Part shown: positions 8,796 through 18,530 of the stretch, one piece after another
How the letters are laid out: each line of letters begins with the position of its first letter
Numbering within the stretch: position 1 is the first letter of the stretch
DNA from: Planctomycetota bacterium
GTDB taxonomy: Bacteria > Planctomycetota > Phycisphaerae > Phycisphaerales > Phycisphaeraceae
Length of the DNA stretch: 41,493 nucleotides
Direction: 5' to 3'
Assembly (NCBI GenBank): GCA_026386955.1
Contig: JAPLMQ010000125.1
Coordinates: 1 to 41,493 of the forward strand
Position numbers and translations under genes: made by a program
The notes under the pieces: generated by a model
Databases searched by the model: none
Told to the model about the DNA's origin: nothing
Seen by the model: the letters and a program-made list of their open reading frames with translations, nothing else

Positions 8796-8801
8796 AGAGT
8801 A
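8796..8801 (-). promoter_or_regulatory. -10-like hexamer TACTCT upstream of the ABC-F gene
   Basis: Reading the minus strand, TACTCT is separated from the ATG at 8786 by 9 nt, leaving almost no leader. It lies in the gap after the anti-sigma gene and would give the ABC-F gene its own promoter. Confidence 0.3.
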
Positions 8802-8899
8802 GCAGAATTCCGCGGCGAACGTTCGGCCGCGGAGAGGGATGGGATGGAGGCGGGGGTGTGGGCGGCGAGGGGGCGGCCCCGCGCCGCCGAAGAGCGATG

Positions 8900-10852
8900 T
8901 CAGCGCGGGGACGATGTGGCGGGGGCGGCGGGGGGCGGGGTGGCGGCGGCCGCCGGAACATCCAGAAGCTGGATGAAGATCGGCAGGGCGACGCGGTCGG
9001 TGGGGCGCAGGGCGGTCTGGGTCAGGACGTCGAGCCCGGCGGCGGGCTGCGTCGTTGCGGAGGGCGAGCCAGTGCCCATGCCGCCGCCGGCGCCCATTCC
9101 GCTGCCGCCCGCGGCGTGGCCGACGTCCTTCGCCGCGTAGCGTCCGCCCTTGGAGACATCGCTCTTATCGCGGTCGCGGCGGTAGGTGAGTTCCTTGTTG
9201 GGATCGCGCTTCGCATTGTCGGCCTCGGCCAGGGAGCCCTCGGTCTTGGTCGCCTCGGCTGCGAGAGGGCGGGCGACGGACTCAAGGTCGCCCATGAAGT
9301 CGGACTCGCGCTGACGCGACGCGGGGGCCGCGGCAGGGGCGGGGCCGGCGGCGGGCTTGCCTGCGGCCGCGGCGGCGATTTCGCGCCTCATGGAGTATTC
9401 ATCGCCCCTTGTCTTGGCGAGCGGGCGCGAGGGCGTCGGCAGCGGCGCGACGCTCGCGGAGAGGCCCGCGCGGCCATTGAGGTGCCGCATCAGCGGCTCG
9501 ATCTGTCCCGCGTCGAGGATGACCATGACCTGCTTCACCGGCGGATTGCGCAGCGACGACTGTGAACCGACGCGGGGGCTTCCGCCGGGGACCTCCAGGG
9601 CCGCATTCTGCTGCTCGGAGACGGCCAGCACCTCCGCGCCGTTCGCGCCGGCCCATTCGCGGATCGAAAGCTCGACGGCTTCGGCCCGGGCCGCGCTGAC
9701 CACGAGGCGCACGTCGGGCTCCTTCAAGTTGGGGTCCTGATCCATCGGCTCGTTGAGCGACGTCACCAGTTGGTTGAACATGCGGGCGGCTGCGGTGCCC
9801 ACCGGGTTGCTCCGCTCGACGGACCTGAGGATTGCGGCCGCGGATTCCGGGTCGCTTGCCATGGCGAGGTCTTCGACGACCCGGGCGCCGGGCACGTCGG
9901 CCACGATCCTGGGCTTGCCCGGCGAGGCGCTGCGGCTCACGCCGCGGATTTCGGGGGCAGGGGCGGGGGCGGCGGCGAGGTCGTCGGCGACCCCCGATTT
10001 CTCCGCGTCATCCTGGGGCTTGCGCGAGGCGGCGACCGCGTTGGACGCGGAGGCACGCCCATTCGAGAGGACCGCGGCGGCATTGGCGTTGTCGCGCCAG
10101 TCGGACGAGCCCCCGGCGAGGCCCTTGATCTTGTTCGCGTCGCGCACTGCACGGGAGTCGGCGAGCGTGGCGATCTTCTCGGCTGTCTTCTCCTCGACGG
10201 CCCCCGCGGCGCTCTTGAGGCCCATCCGCGCGTCGGGGACGTCGAACGCCGGCTCGTCGGTGATGTGGGGCATGGCGTCGGCCGAGCCATCGCGGCCGAA
10301 TTTGCGCACGGCGATGGCCTTGCTGTCGCGCACGTTTAGCTTCTCGCCGGACAACCGGCTTGTATTGCGCAACTCGGAGGACGACCCGGCGGCCCCGGGG
10401 GAGCCCGGGGCGGGCGCGGGCGGGGGCGCCATCGCGAACTCGCTGCTGGGGGTCGCGGGGTGTTTGCTGGTCGCGAGGTTGTTGAGCTTGGGGTCGATCA
10501 GCGTTCGGATGACCAGCGCCCCGCCGACGCAGACGAACGCGAGCAGGGCGGCGTAGGCCAGGAGGCGCGTGATCCGATAACGCTCCGCGGGGGCGGTGGT
10601 CGTGGCCTCGGGCTGGGCGGAGCCCAGGAGCATCCGCCGCTCGAGCGACTGGTTGACGCGGTCGAGCAGTTCGGGCGGAGCGGGGGTCTGGGGCAGCTTG
10701 CGCAGGGCGTTGCGGTCGAGAAGGAGTTGGGCGACGAGGTTGCGCAGGCGGGCGTCCTGGCCCAGCAGGGCCTCGAAGGAGGCCACCTGGTCGGGCGAGA
10801 GGTCGCCTTCGAGGTAGCCCAGGATCATTTGCTCGTCGTAACGCTCAGCCAT
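8900..10852 (-). CDS. Membrane-anchored anti-sigma factor with a very long extracytoplasmic domain
   Basis: A 650-residue protein directly downstream of an ECF sigma gene; its ATG overlaps the sigma stop codon region by 8 nt, which indicates translational coupling. The N-terminal 90 residues form a helical anti-sigma-like domain (DEQMILGYLEGDLSPDQ, then FEALLGQD) without the HxxxCxxC zinc motif of classic ZAS domains. One membrane segment lies at about 95-117. The remaining 530 residues lie outside the cytoplasm and are rich in Ala, Pro and Ser, with basic and low-complexity stretches; no known domain is recognised there. A TTG two codons upstream could also start translation. The role as inhibitor of the adjacent sigma factor is inferred from position and topology. 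Confidence 0.85.
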   Translation of the reverse strand: MAERYDEQMILGYLEGDLSPDQVASFEALLGQDARLRNLVAQLLLDRNALRKLPQTPAPPELLDRVNQSLERRMLLGSAQPEATTTAPAERYRITRLLAYAALLAFVCVGGALVIRTLIDPKLNNLATSKHPATPSSEFAMAPPPAPAPGSPGAAGSSSELRNTSRLSGEKLNVRDSKAIAVRKFGRDGSADAMPHITDEPAFDVPDARMGLKSAAGAVEEKTAEKIATLADSRAVRDANKIKGLAGGSSDWRDNANAAAVLSNGRASASNAVAASRKPQDDAEKSGVADDLAAAPAPAPEIRGVSRSASPGKPRIVADVPGARVVEDLAMASDPESAAAILRSVERSNPVGTAAARMFNQLVTSLNEPMDQDPNLKEPDVRLVVSAARAEAVELSIREWAGANGAEVLAVSEQQNAALEVPGGSPRVGSQSSLRNPPVKQVMVILDAGQIEPLMRHLNGRAGLSASVAPLPTPSRPLAKTRGDEYSMRREIAAAAAGKPAAGPAPAAAPASRQRESDFMGDLESVARPLAAEATKTEGSLAEADNAKRDPNKELTYRRDRDKSDVSKGGRYAAKDVGHAAGGSGMGAGGGMGTGSPSATTQPAAGLDVLTQTALRPTDRVALPIFIQLLDVPAAAATPPPAAPATSSPR

Positions 10853-11486
10853 GTCCAACTTCTTTGGCCACGCCGTCGGGGGGGGCCGACGCGGGCGGGG
10901 GGTTCAACCGGAGCATCTCGTGACGCAGGGCCAGCCGGGCGCGGAAGAGCCGGCTCTTGACGGTCCCCACGGGCAGGGCCAGCACATCGGCGATGTGCTG
11001 ATAATCCATGCCCTCCAGGTCGCGCAAAATCAAGATCGAGCGGAAATCCTCTTCGATCCTGGCCAGCGCGACCTGAAGCTGCGCGGCCGTCTCTTGTTGT
11101 TCGACGCTCGAACCGGGCGAGGGTTCCCGATGATCCTTCAACTCGTGGCGAAGGGCGGTGGATTGGTCGTCGGGGTCGCCCCCGCCGCCGGAGTCGAGGC
11201 TGGTGGTGTGCCGCAGCTTGCGCTTGCGCAGGTGGGAGATCGAGAGGTTCATGGCGATGCGGACCATCCAGGTGGTGATCTCGCTCTGCCCGTTGAAGTC
11301 GTGGATGTGCTCGACGATCTTGAGCATCGCCTCCTGGGCGACCTCTGCCGCGTCGTCGCGGTGGCCCAGCATGCGGTAGCAGACGTTGTAGAGGCGGTGC
11401 TGGTGGAACTCCAGCAGGCGGCCCAGCGCGCCGGCGTCGCCGCGCATGACGGCTTCGATCGCTGGCGGTTCGCTCGGCTGGGCCAT
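10845..11486 (-). CDS. ECF-type RNA polymerase sigma factor
   Basis: A 213-residue sigma-70 family protein with only regions 2 and 4, as in extracytoplasmic-function sigma factors. Region 2 spans about 27-90, including [20 protein letters not shown] and the -10-recognition helix [20 protein letters not shown]. Region 4 near 150-200 has the helix-turn-helix [20 protein letters not shown]. An acidic, Ser-rich linker joins them. The gene is divergent from purB across 97 bp and is overlapped at its end by its anti-sigma partner. Regulation through that partner is likely; the target regulon is unknown. Confidence 0.93.
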   Translation of the reverse strand: MAQPSEPPAIEAVMRGDAGALGRLLEFHQHRLYNVCYRMLGHRDDAAEVAQEAMLKIVEHIHDFNGQSEITTWMVRIAMNLSISHLRKRKLRHTTSLDSGGGGDPDDQSTALRHELKDHREPSPGSSVEQQETAAQLQVALARIEEDFRSILILRDLEGMDYQHIADVLALPVGTVKSRLFRARLALRHEMLRLNPPPASAPPDGVAKEVGHG

Positions 11487-11535
11487 GGGGGCAACACCTG
11501 GGGCGGGGGCTTTCGCAGGGCCTCCGGCCGGGTGT

Positions 11536-11541
11536 TACTAT
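11536..11541 (+). promoter_or_regulatory. -10-like hexamer TACTAT upstream of purB
   Basis: TACTAT sits 42 nt before the purB ATG in the 97-bp gap shared with the divergent sigma factor gene. No clear -35 box is visible. Confidence 0.3.
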
Positions 11542-11583
11542 GACTCGCGATACCCCACAAATCAATCATTGCGACGAGAAACG

Positions 11584-13032
11584 ATGACTTCCCGCGACCG
11601 CTATGAATCCCCCCTCGCCAGCCGCAACGCCTCCGCGGCGATGCAGGAAATCTGGTCCCCGCAGCGCAAATTCTCGACTTGGCGCCGGCTTTGGTTGGCG
11701 TTGGCGGAGGCGGAGCACGAACTGGGATTGTCCGTCTCGCCCGCCCAGATTGCCGAGCTTCGCGCGCACCTTGATGACATCGACTTCGCCGCCGCTGCGG
11801 GCTATGAGAAACGCCTGCGCCACGACGTCATGGCCCACATCCACGCGCTGGGCGACGTCGCCCCCGCGGCCCGCCCGATCATCCACTTGGGCGCGACCAG
11901 CCAGTACGTCAACTGCAACACCGAGCTGCTGCAGATCCGCGACGCGCTCACGCTCGTCGCGGGGAAGCTCGCCAACGCGATCGACGTGCTGGGGCGATTC
12001 GCGGAGAAGCATCGCGCCCTGCCGACGCTCGCCTTCACGCACTTCCAGGCCGCCCAGCCGACGACCGTCGGCAAGCGGGCGGCGCTCTGGGCCCACGATC
12101 TGGCGTTGACACTCGAAGAGGTCGAGCATCGCCTCGAGACGCTGCGCTTCCGCGGGGCCAAGGGCACGACCGGGACGCAGGCCTCCTTCCTCGAGCTCTT
12201 CGGCGGCGACACGCCCGAGGCCCATGCGAAATGCGAGAGGCTCGACCGGCTCGTCGCGGAGAAGATGGGCTGGGACCCGGCGAAGCTGCTGGTGGTGACG
12301 GGGCAGACTTACCCGCGCGTGGTCGACGGGATGGTGATCGGCTCGCTCGCGGCGGTGGCGGCGACGTGCTTCAAGTTCGCCGGCGACGTCCGCCTGCTCG
12401 CGCACCGCAAGGAGATGGAGGAGCCGTTCGAGGAGGAGCAGGTCGGCTCCTCCGCGATGGCCTACAAGCGCAACCCGATGCGCAGCGAGCGGATCTGCGG
12501 GTTGTCGCGCTTCGTCATCGGGCTGGCGCAGGTGCCCTACACCACCGCGGCCGAGCAGTGGTTCGAGCGCACGCTCGACGACTCCAGCACGCGGAGGCTG
12601 ACGCTGCCCGAGCCGTTCCTCGCGCTTGATGGCGTGCTCGACCTGGTGGTCAACGTCGCGTCGGGCATGGTGGTCTACCCCAAGACCATCGCGGCCAACC
12701 TGCGGGCGGAACTGCCCTTCATGGCGACGGAGAACATCCTCATGGCGGCGGTGCAGCGCGGGGCCGACCGTCAGGAGGTCCACGAGATCATCCGCCGGCA
12801 CAGCCAGGCGGCGGCGCAGCAGGTGAAGGAGGAGGGGAAGCCCAACGACCTGCTGGAGCGGCTGGCGACGGAGCCGATGTTCAAGGGCGTGGACCTGCAG
12901 TCGGTGCTCGACCCGCTGCGGTTCGTGGGGCGGGCGCCGCAGCAGGTGGACCGGTTCATCGCGGAGATGGTGGAGCCGGTGCGGAAGCGGTATGCGAAGG
13001 TGCTGGGGCAGAGGCCGGAGTTGAAGGTGTGA
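11584..13032 (+). CDS. purB: Adenylosuccinate lyase
   Basis: Catalyses two fumarate-releasing steps of purine synthesis (SAICAR to AICAR, and adenylosuccinate to AMP). The 482-residue protein belongs to the fumarase/aspartase superfamily. The signature loop [17 protein letters not shown] near 288-304 includes the catalytic serine (S289 or S290) and the conserved [26 protein letters not shown] (split here as [10 protein letters not shown] and [11 protein letters not shown]) and [14 protein letters not shown] are further substrate-binding blocks. The start at 11584 gives the family-typical N-terminus [11 protein letters not shown]; the frame extends upstream into the promoter region shared with the sigma gene. 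Strongly supported. Confidence 0.96.
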   Translation: MTSRDRYESPLASRNASAAMQEIWSPQRKFSTWRRLWLALAEAEHELGLSVSPAQIAELRAHLDDIDFAAAAGYEKRLRHDVMAHIHALGDVAPAARPIIHLGATSQYVNCNTELLQIRDALTLVAGKLANAIDVLGRFAEKHRALPTLAFTHFQAAQPTTVGKRAALWAHDLALTLEEVEHRLETLRFRGAKGTTGTQASFLELFGGDTPEAHAKCERLDRLVAEKMGWDPAKLLVVTGQTYPRVVDGMVIGSLAAVAATCFKFAGDVRLLAHRKEMEEPFEEEQVGSSAMAYKRNPMRSERICGLSRFVIGLAQVPYTTAAEQWFERTLDDSSTRRLTLPEPFLALDGVLDLVVNVASGMVVYPKTIAANLRAELPFMATENILMAAVQRGADRQEVHEIIRRHSQAAAQQVKEEGKPNDLLERLATEPMFKGVDLQSVLDPLRFVGRAPQQVDRFIAEMVEPVRKRYAKVLGQRPELKV

Positions 13033-13056
13033 GGCGCGGCGAGGAGACCGATTCTG

Positions 13057-13212
13057 GGTGCCACATGTCATCGTACTCGTGACATGTGCCGGTCGACGGA
13101 CAGCGCGGGATCGCGAGAATCCCATGATTCAAAGGGTTTGACCGCTTCCGTCAAACGTGGAGTCCACGTCCTTCCAAGACACATGTCACGAGTACGATGA
13201 CATGTGGCACCA
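13057..13212. repeat. Paired inverted repeat, family A (CATGTCATCGTACTCGTGACATG type), copy 1
   Basis: Left arm 13057-13090 and right arm 13180-13212 are inverted copies of each other. Each arm is itself a hairpin: CACATGTCA and TGACATGTG separated by a 9-nt loop. The 89-nt spacer holds no gene. The element lies between purB and lipB; a second copy is at 36920-37099 and a degenerate fragment at 34412-34431. Confidence 0.92.
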
Positions 13213-13236
13213 GGCGAAGCTCGCCGGGCGGCCTCC

Positions 13237-13242
13237 TAAGAT
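13237..13242 (+). promoter_or_regulatory. -10-like hexamer TAAGAT just upstream of lipB
   Basis: TAAGAT is followed by exactly 6 nt and then the lipB ATG, the same geometry as at rnpA. There is no Shine-Dalgarno sequence. A leaderless lipB transcript is inferred. Confidence 0.33.
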
Positions 13243-13248
13243 TCCAGC

Positions 13249-14007
13249 ATGCCCGAATCTTCCGACGAAACCGAGCGGGTGGTCGACGCGGGTTCCGCCG
13301 CAGCCTCGCGACCTTTTCTCGCCCCGCGTGTCACCGACCTCGGCCGGCTCGCCTACGCCCCGGCGCTCGAACTGCAGCGGACGACGCATCAGCGTGTCCT
13401 CGACCGCCTCGAGCCGCCGACGATCCTGCTCGTCGAGCACGACCCGGTCATCACCGTCAGCCAGCGGCCCGACGCCGCGAAGCACCTGCTCGCCGACGCG
13501 GTCCGACTCGCCCGCCTGGGCATCGACGTCCAGCTCACCGACCGCGGGGGCGACATCACCTACCACGGCCCGGGGCAGCTTGTCGTCTACCCCATTCTCC
13601 CGCTGGCTGACTTCGGGCTGAACCTCTCGCGCTACATGCGGCTGCTCGAGCAGGCGGTGATCGACGCCGTGGGGACGTGGGGCGTCGAGGCGACGCGCGA
13701 GCCGGGGGCGACGGGGGTTTGGGTCCGGCGCGCGATTCCGGGGGGGCCGGGCGAAAAAATCTGCGCCATGGGCGTGCGCATCCGCAAGAACGTCACGATG
13801 CACGGGCTCGCCCTCAACGTCACGACCGACCTCTCGCACTTCGACACCATCGTGCCCTGCGGGCTCGCGGGCCGGTCGGTCACCAGCCTCGCGGCCCTGC
13901 TCGGCTCCGCCGCGCCGACGATGGACGCGGTGAAGTCGGCGCTGGTCGCCTGCCTCGTCGAGCGCCTGCGCGCGGCCGCGGGCTTGCGTGGCGGCGACTC
14001 GGCCTGA
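13249..14007 (+). CDS. lipB: Octanoyltransferase (lipoyl synthesis)
   Basis: Transfers octanoyl groups from acyl carrier protein to lipoyl domains, the first step of endogenous lipoic acid synthesis. The 252-residue product has the LipB hallmarks: RGGDITYHGPGQLVVYP (about 99-115), the catalytic lysine K170 in EKICAMGVRIRKN, and the catalytic cysteine C204 in DTIVPCGLAGR. The N-terminal 30 residues before VTDLGRLAYAPALELQ are extra compared with short LipB proteins. No lipA is adjacent. It follows a family A repeat and precedes a metallohydrolase gene by 79 nt. Confidence 0.95.
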   Translation: MPESSDETERVVDAGSAAASRPFLAPRVTDLGRLAYAPALELQRTTHQRVLDRLEPPTILLVEHDPVITVSQRPDAAKHLLADAVRLARLGIDVQLTDRGGDITYHGPGQLVVYPILPLADFGLNLSRYMRLLEQAVIDAVGTWGVEATREPGATGVWVRRAIPGGPGEKICAMGVRIRKNVTMHGLALNVTTDLSHFDTIVPCGLAGRSVTSLAALLGSAAPTMDAVKSALVACLVERLRAAAGLRGGDSA

Positions 14008-14086
14008 TCGGTAGACTCGCCTCTCGTTCATGTCGTGCGTCCCTCGGTTTCGCGCCTCGCGACCGCCATCCCCGGGAGCCCCGCTC

Positions 14087-16651
14087 ATGGCCGACTACCG
14101 TCCTCTTCCGCTGGGCAAGCTCTGCAACGTCGGCGCCTCGTTCCACGGCATCAACCCCGCGCCGCTGCTGGGCAAACAATCTTTCCACGGCCTGCCCTTC
14201 GTCATCGGCGCCGCCGGCGCGAAAGGCAAGGCCAAGGGCCGCGGCATGGCCAGCGCGAAGTCCGCGGGAAAACAGGGCAACTGCTACATCGGTTTCGACG
14301 CCAAGCCCGCCCGGCGGAAGCCGGTGACGCTGCCGATCGGCTCCGCCGCGACGCACGTCATCTTCGCCCACGCGCTGCTGGAGACGCGCCGGGACGAGGG
14401 CGAGGCGGTCGGCACGGTCGTCGCCCGCTACATGTTCCGCTATGCCGATGGGCAAGAGGTCGTCGTCCCCATCCGCGAGCGCTTCGAGGTCGGCGCGCTC
14501 CCGCAGGCCTGGGGCCAGTTGCCCTTCCTCAGCTTCCCCGACAAGGCTGACCACATGCACGAGCGGTACCAAGGCGAGTACGGCTCACAGGGCTTCAGGC
14601 AGACCGAGGCGTCGCAGGCTTGGCCGAATTCGTACTTCGTCTGGGCGTGGGCGAACCCGCGGGCTGACCAGCCGGACGTGCCGATCAAAGAGGTCGTGCT
14701 CGAGCCGGTGGGCAGGAAGTTCATCGTCGCGGGCGTGACGCTCAGCTCGCTCAAAGAATACCCCTTCGCCGTGACGGCGCGGAGGGAGGTCCGCATCACG
14801 CTCCCCAAGAAGGCCGACGCGGAGCGGAACTTCAAGCTGGAGATTGACGTCGACCGCGGCGTGGCGACTTACCCTTACCCGCTCCCGCAGGCGAAGACGC
14901 CGGCCTTCCTGACCAACCCCGTGAAGGGCTGGGGCGAGCCGCTCAACGGCAAGTCTTCGCCCGCCTACGTCCACATCGCCGCGAACCCCAGCGCGACGAT
15001 CACCATCCGCCACGACGGCGAGACGCTGGGCAAGGCCAACTGGGGCGAGCTCGAGGCCAAGGGCGTGGTCAAGACGCCGCGCGTCGACCTGGCGATCGTC
15101 GACTCGGGGCGCAACTGGGTGCACACCACGGTGGTCGACGACGCCACCGGCAAGCCCGTCCACTGCCGCGTGCATTTCCGCTCGTCGCACGGGATTCCGT
15201 ACCAGCCCCACGGGCATCACGACCACCTCAACTCCAACCAGGGGACGTGGCACATCGACATCGGCGGCGACGTCCGCCTCGGACAGATCAGCTACGCCTA
15301 CATCGACGGGACTTGCCAAGGCTGGCTCCCGCGCGGGCATGTGGTGGTCGATGTCGCGCGGGGGTTCGAGTATGAGCCGATCCGGCAGATCGTCGACATC
15401 AAGCCCGGGCAGCGCGAGGTCGAGCTGAGGTTGAAGCGCTGGTCCGACGTGAACGCCAAGGGCTGGTACAGCGGCGACACGCACGTCCACTTCCTGGGCG
15501 AGCGCGGGGCCCACCGCGAGGCCGCGGGCGAGGACCTCAACGTCGTCAACCTCCTTGCCTCGCAGTGGGGGCACCTCTTCACCAACACCGAGGACTTTAT
15601 CGGCAGGCCCACCGCGAGCGGCGACGGGAAGACGATCGTCTACACCACGCAGGAAAACCGCCAGCACATGCTCGGGCACCTGACGCTGCTGGGGCTCAAG
15701 AAGCAGGTCGCGCCGTGGTGCACCGACGGGCCCAGCGAGGCCGAGATGGGCGGGGCGCTGGAGACGACGCTCTCGCACTGGGCCGACGCCTGCCATGAGC
15801 AAGGCGGCACGGTGGTCATCCCGCACCTGCCCACGCCCAACGGCGAGCCCGCGGCCCTGATCGCCACCGGGCGGGCTGACGCGGTGGAGATGCTCATCCA
15901 CTCGCCTTACGCGCACGTGGAGTATTACCGCTACCTCAACTGCGGGTACAAGCTCCCGCTCGTGGGCGGGACCGACAAGATGTCGGCCGACGTACCCGTG
16001 GGCATCTGCCGGACGTATGCCCGGATCAAGCCGGACGAGCCGTTCAACTACGACACATGGTGCGCCGCCCTCCGCGCGGGCAGGACGTTCCTCACTTCGG
16101 GCCCGATGATCCAGCTCCGCGTCAACGGCGCGGAGATCGGCGACACGATCGACCTGCCCGGCAACGGCGGGACGGTCGAGGTCGAGGCCCGGGCCGACTC
16201 GATCTTCCCGATCCACACGCTGCAGATCGTCGAGCGCGGGGAGGTCGTCGCCTCGACCAACGACAAGAAGGGGGCCCGCTCGCTGACGCTCACCGCGAAG
16301 ATCAAGGTGAGCAAGCACTCCTGGCTGGCGGCGCGCTGCGCCGGGCCGAATTACAGCGCGGCGAACCACCTCGACGGCTGGCGGCGCGGGATCTTCGCCC
16401 ACACCTCGCCGATTTACGTGGCCGTGGGCGGGCCTTGGTGGCTCTTCGACGAGGCGACGGCGCGTTACATGCTCACGCTCATCGACGGCTCGGTGAAGTA
16501 CATCCGCCAGCACGGCCGGCGGGCCCACGACGAGAAGGGCGTGACCCACCACCACACCCACGCCGACCACCGCTCGTTCCTTGAGTCGCCCCTGCAGGAG
16601 GCGGCCGCGGCGATCCACAAGCGGATGCACGAGCTGGGGATTTCGCACTGA
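14087..16651 (+). CDS. CehA/McbA-type (PHP-like) metallohydrolase with N-terminal beta domains
   Basis: An 854-residue protein. The C-terminal half (from about 455) carries the PHP-type start WYSGDTHVHF (D464, H466, H468), a central TVVIPHLPTPNGEP block with another likely metal-ligand histidine, and LVGGTDKMSADVPVG, as in CehA/McbA family hydrolases. The N-terminal 450 residues are strand-rich, include a segment resembling a carboxypeptidase-regulatory-like domain (DDATGKPVHCRVHFRSS), and have no signal peptide. The substrate is unknown; related proteins are annotated as hydrolases of phosphoesters, carbamates or sugars. The start at 14087 was preferred to 14030, which adds 19 unrelated residues; a TAGACT hexamer at 14012-14017 could be the -10 element. 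Confidence 0.82.
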   Translation: MADYRPLPLGKLCNVGASFHGINPAPLLGKQSFHGLPFVIGAAGAKGKAKGRGMASAKSAGKQGNCYIGFDAKPARRKPVTLPIGSAATHVIFAHALLETRRDEGEAVGTVVARYMFRYADGQEVVVPIRERFEVGALPQAWGQLPFLSFPDKADHMHERYQGEYGSQGFRQTEASQAWPNSYFVWAWANPRADQPDVPIKEVVLEPVGRKFIVAGVTLSSLKEYPFAVTARREVRITLPKKADAERNFKLEIDVDRGVATYPYPLPQAKTPAFLTNPVKGWGEPLNGKSSPAYVHIAANPSATITIRHDGETLGKANWGELEAKGVVKTPRVDLAIVDSGRNWVHTTVVDDATGKPVHCRVHFRSSHGIPYQPHGHHDHLNSNQGTWHIDIGGDVRLGQISYAYIDGTCQGWLPRGHVVVDVARGFEYEPIRQIVDIKPGQREVELRLKRWSDVNAKGWYSGDTHVHFLGERGAHREAAGEDLNVVNLLASQWGHLFTNTEDFIGRPTASGDGKTIVYTTQENRQHMLGHLTLLGLKKQVAPWCTDGPSEAEMGGALETTLSHWADACHEQGGTVVIPHLPTPNGEPAALIATGRADAVEMLIHSPYAHVEYYRYLNCGYKLPLVGGTDKMSADVPVGICRTYARIKPDEPFNYDTWCAALRAGRTFLTSGPMIQLRVNGAEIGDTIDLPGNGGTVEVEARADSIFPIHTLQIVERGEVVASTNDKKGARSLTLTAKIKVSKHSWLAARCAGPNYSAANHLDGWRRGIFAHTSPIYVAVGGPWWLFDEATARYMLTLIDGSVKYIRQHGRRAHDEKGVTHHHTHADHRSFLESPLQEAAAAIHKRMHELGISH

Positions 16652-16736
16652 GCAAGGCGAGCATCCCGCACGCCCCGCCCCAGCCATTACAATGCTCGGC
16701 GTGATTGAACGTGCGCCCGCGAGCAAGGAGCGACTT

Positions 16737-17357
16737 ATGGCGTCGATGTCGTCGAAATTCCGTGGTCTTGCAGTGTTGTTCATCCTGGGGGCCGCGAGCC
16801 TCGGCGGGTGCGCCACCTACGTCAACATCCCCGCCATCGGGGGCGACGGCGTGGCCGCGCACGACACCAATTGGAACTACGTCGCCGACGCCATGGCGGC
16901 CGCCACCAACGCCGTCGTCGCCGACCACCCCATCAACAAGCCGTTCATCGTGCTCCTCCCCAAGGGCTCGACGGTCATGACCTACAACCGCGTCCTGCCG
17001 CAGCTCGGCGAGCACGCGACCTGGCTCGGCCCCGAGCTCACCGGGGCCGCCACCGCGCCGGCCAAGGGCGCCAAGTCCGACGCGGAGGTCATCGTGCCCC
17101 CGCCCGCGGTCATGCCCGTCGACCGTCCCGTGCTCGACGTCAACCAAGTCCGCATCCGCGGGTGGACTGCCCAGATCGACATCGTCCGCCCGTTCGACTA
17201 CGACCAGCCCGAGGGCGTGAAGCAGGTCGTGACCGCCTACATGAAGTGGGACCCGGTCTCGCACTGGCAGATCGAGCAGCTCCGCGTCTGGCGCACCAGC
17301 GTCGAGACCGCGCTGCGCAAGGCCCCCTACGCCGAGCCCGCGGAAGGCTCGCGCTGA
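16737..17357 (+). CDS. Secreted lipoprotein of unknown function
   Basis: A 206-residue protein with a signal sequence ending in the lipobox LGGC (about 22-25), so it is likely lipid-anchored. The mature part contains NWNYVADAMAAATNAV, a Pro/Ala-rich middle, and a beta-rich end; no domain is recognised. The ATG at 16737 has a clear AAGGAG Shine-Dalgarno sequence at 16725-16730 with 6-nt spacing, and TACAAT at 16688-16693 may be its -10. It is followed after 47 nt by a TIM-barrel protein gene on the same strand. Confidence 0.82.
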   Translation: MASMSSKFRGLAVLFILGAASLGGCATYVNIPAIGGDGVAAHDTNWNYVADAMAAATNAVVADHPINKPFIVLLPKGSTVMTYNRVLPQLGEHATWLGPELTGAATAPAKGAKSDAEVIVPPPAVMPVDRPVLDVNQVRIRGWTAQIDIVRPFDYDQPEGVKQVVTAYMKWDPVSHWQIEQLRVWRTSVETALRKAPYAEPAEGSR

Positions 17358-17404
17358 GTCGTCTTGAAGTCTCCAAACCCAAATCCGATTTCGACAAGTT
17401 CATC

Positions 17405-18334
17405 ATGAGCCACTCCATCGCCCTGAAGAATTGTTCCACCGCCTGGGTCGTCAGCGGCTTCGCCGACGAGGCCGGGCCGTCCACCGCCGAGCAGATCGCC
17501 GCGACCAAGCGCGCGGGCTTCACCCACGTCGACCTTCGCGGGCTCGACGGGCACAACATCTCCGCGCTCCCGCTCGACCGGGCCCACGAGGTCCGCAAGC
17601 TCCTCGACGCCGCGGGCGTCAATGTCGGGATGTTCGGCTCGCCCATCGGGAAGATCGACATCGCCGACGACTTCAAGATCGACCTCGACAAGCTCGCCCA
17701 CATGGGCAAGCTCTCGGAGATCCTGGGCTGCAAGTCGATCCGGATCTTCAGCTACTACAACAACAAGGCCAAGGCGACGCCCGAGGCGTTCGAGCGCGAG
17801 TCGATCGACCGGCTCAGGCGGCTGCGCGACGCCGCCGCGGGGCCGGGCCTGATCCTCTACCACGAGAACGAGCGCCACATCTTCGGCGACGGCGTGAAGG
17901 CGAACCTCGCCATCGCCAAGGCCCTGCGCGACCCCGAGGGCAAGAAGGGCGCGCCCTTCCGCCTGATCTTCGACTTCGACAACTACAACCAGTCGGGCGA
18001 GGACGTCTGGCAGGCCTGGCTGCAGATGCGCGACCTGACCGACGCCTTCCACTTGAAGGAAAGCGACAAGAACAACCTGCACGTGCCGATGGGCACCGGC
18101 GCGGGTTATTCGAAGCAGATCCTCGCCGACGCGCTGGCCCGCGGGTGGAAGGGGCAGCTCAGCCTCGAGCCGCACCTGCAGCACTCGGCCGCGGTCCTCG
18201 CGACGGTGCAGGTGATGGGCCTGACCGGGCCATCGAACAAGAAGTTCTCCGAACTGCCCGCGGCCGACTGCTACCAGGTCGCCGCGGAGCACGCGACGGC
18301 GCTGCTGAAGTCGATTGGCGCGCCGTTGGCGTGA
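17405..18334 (+). CDS. Sugar phosphate isomerase/epimerase-like TIM-barrel protein
   Basis: A 309-residue protein of the xylose-isomerase-like TIM-barrel (AP endonuclease 2) superfamily. It opens with SGFADEAGPSTAEQIAATKR, typical for this group, and has metal-site-type acidic residues in LILYHENERHIFGD, RLIFDFDNYNQSGED and LSLEPHLQHS. It has no export signal and is probably cytoplasmic. Homologous groups isomerise or epimerise sugars or inositol derivatives, but the substrate cannot be assigned. The frame is open upstream through the lipoprotein gene region, but the domain begins at 17405. Confidence 0.88.
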   Translation: MSHSIALKNCSTAWVVSGFADEAGPSTAEQIAATKRAGFTHVDLRGLDGHNISALPLDRAHEVRKLLDAAGVNVGMFGSPIGKIDIADDFKIDLDKLAHMGKLSEILGCKSIRIFSYYNNKAKATPEAFERESIDRLRRLRDAAAGPGLILYHENERHIFGDGVKANLAIAKALRDPEGKKGAPFRLIFDFDNYNQSGEDVWQAWLQMRDLTDAFHLKESDKNNLHVPMGTGAGYSKQILADALARGWKGQLSLEPHLQHSAAVLATVQVMGLTGPSNKKFSELPAADCYQVAAEHATALLKSIGAPLA

Positions 18335-18349
18335 AAGATCGCCCAAGGG

Positions 18350-18459
18350 CGTGCCACATCGCAGCCGAAGGCTGCTATGTGCGGATGAACAGTGCGTCTC
18401 GGCATTCCGGCGCCTCGGGTCGACCGGCACACAGCAGCCTACGGCTGCGGTGTGGCACG
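18350..18459. repeat. Paired inverted repeat, family D (CGTGCCACA/GCAGCC type)
   Basis: Arms at 18350-18382 and 18427-18459 are 33-nt inverted copies differing at three positions. Each arm contains the smaller palindrome GCAGCC-NN-GGCTGC flanked by CACA/TGTG-type bases. The element occupies the gap between the TIM-barrel gene and the next secreted-protein gene. Confidence 0.88.
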
Positions 18460-18530
18460 GCCAAGTTCTTCCGGGTTTCGCGATGGAACATGCTCGAGTC
18501 CGGATCGTCAGCGACGAAAGGAGACGCAGG

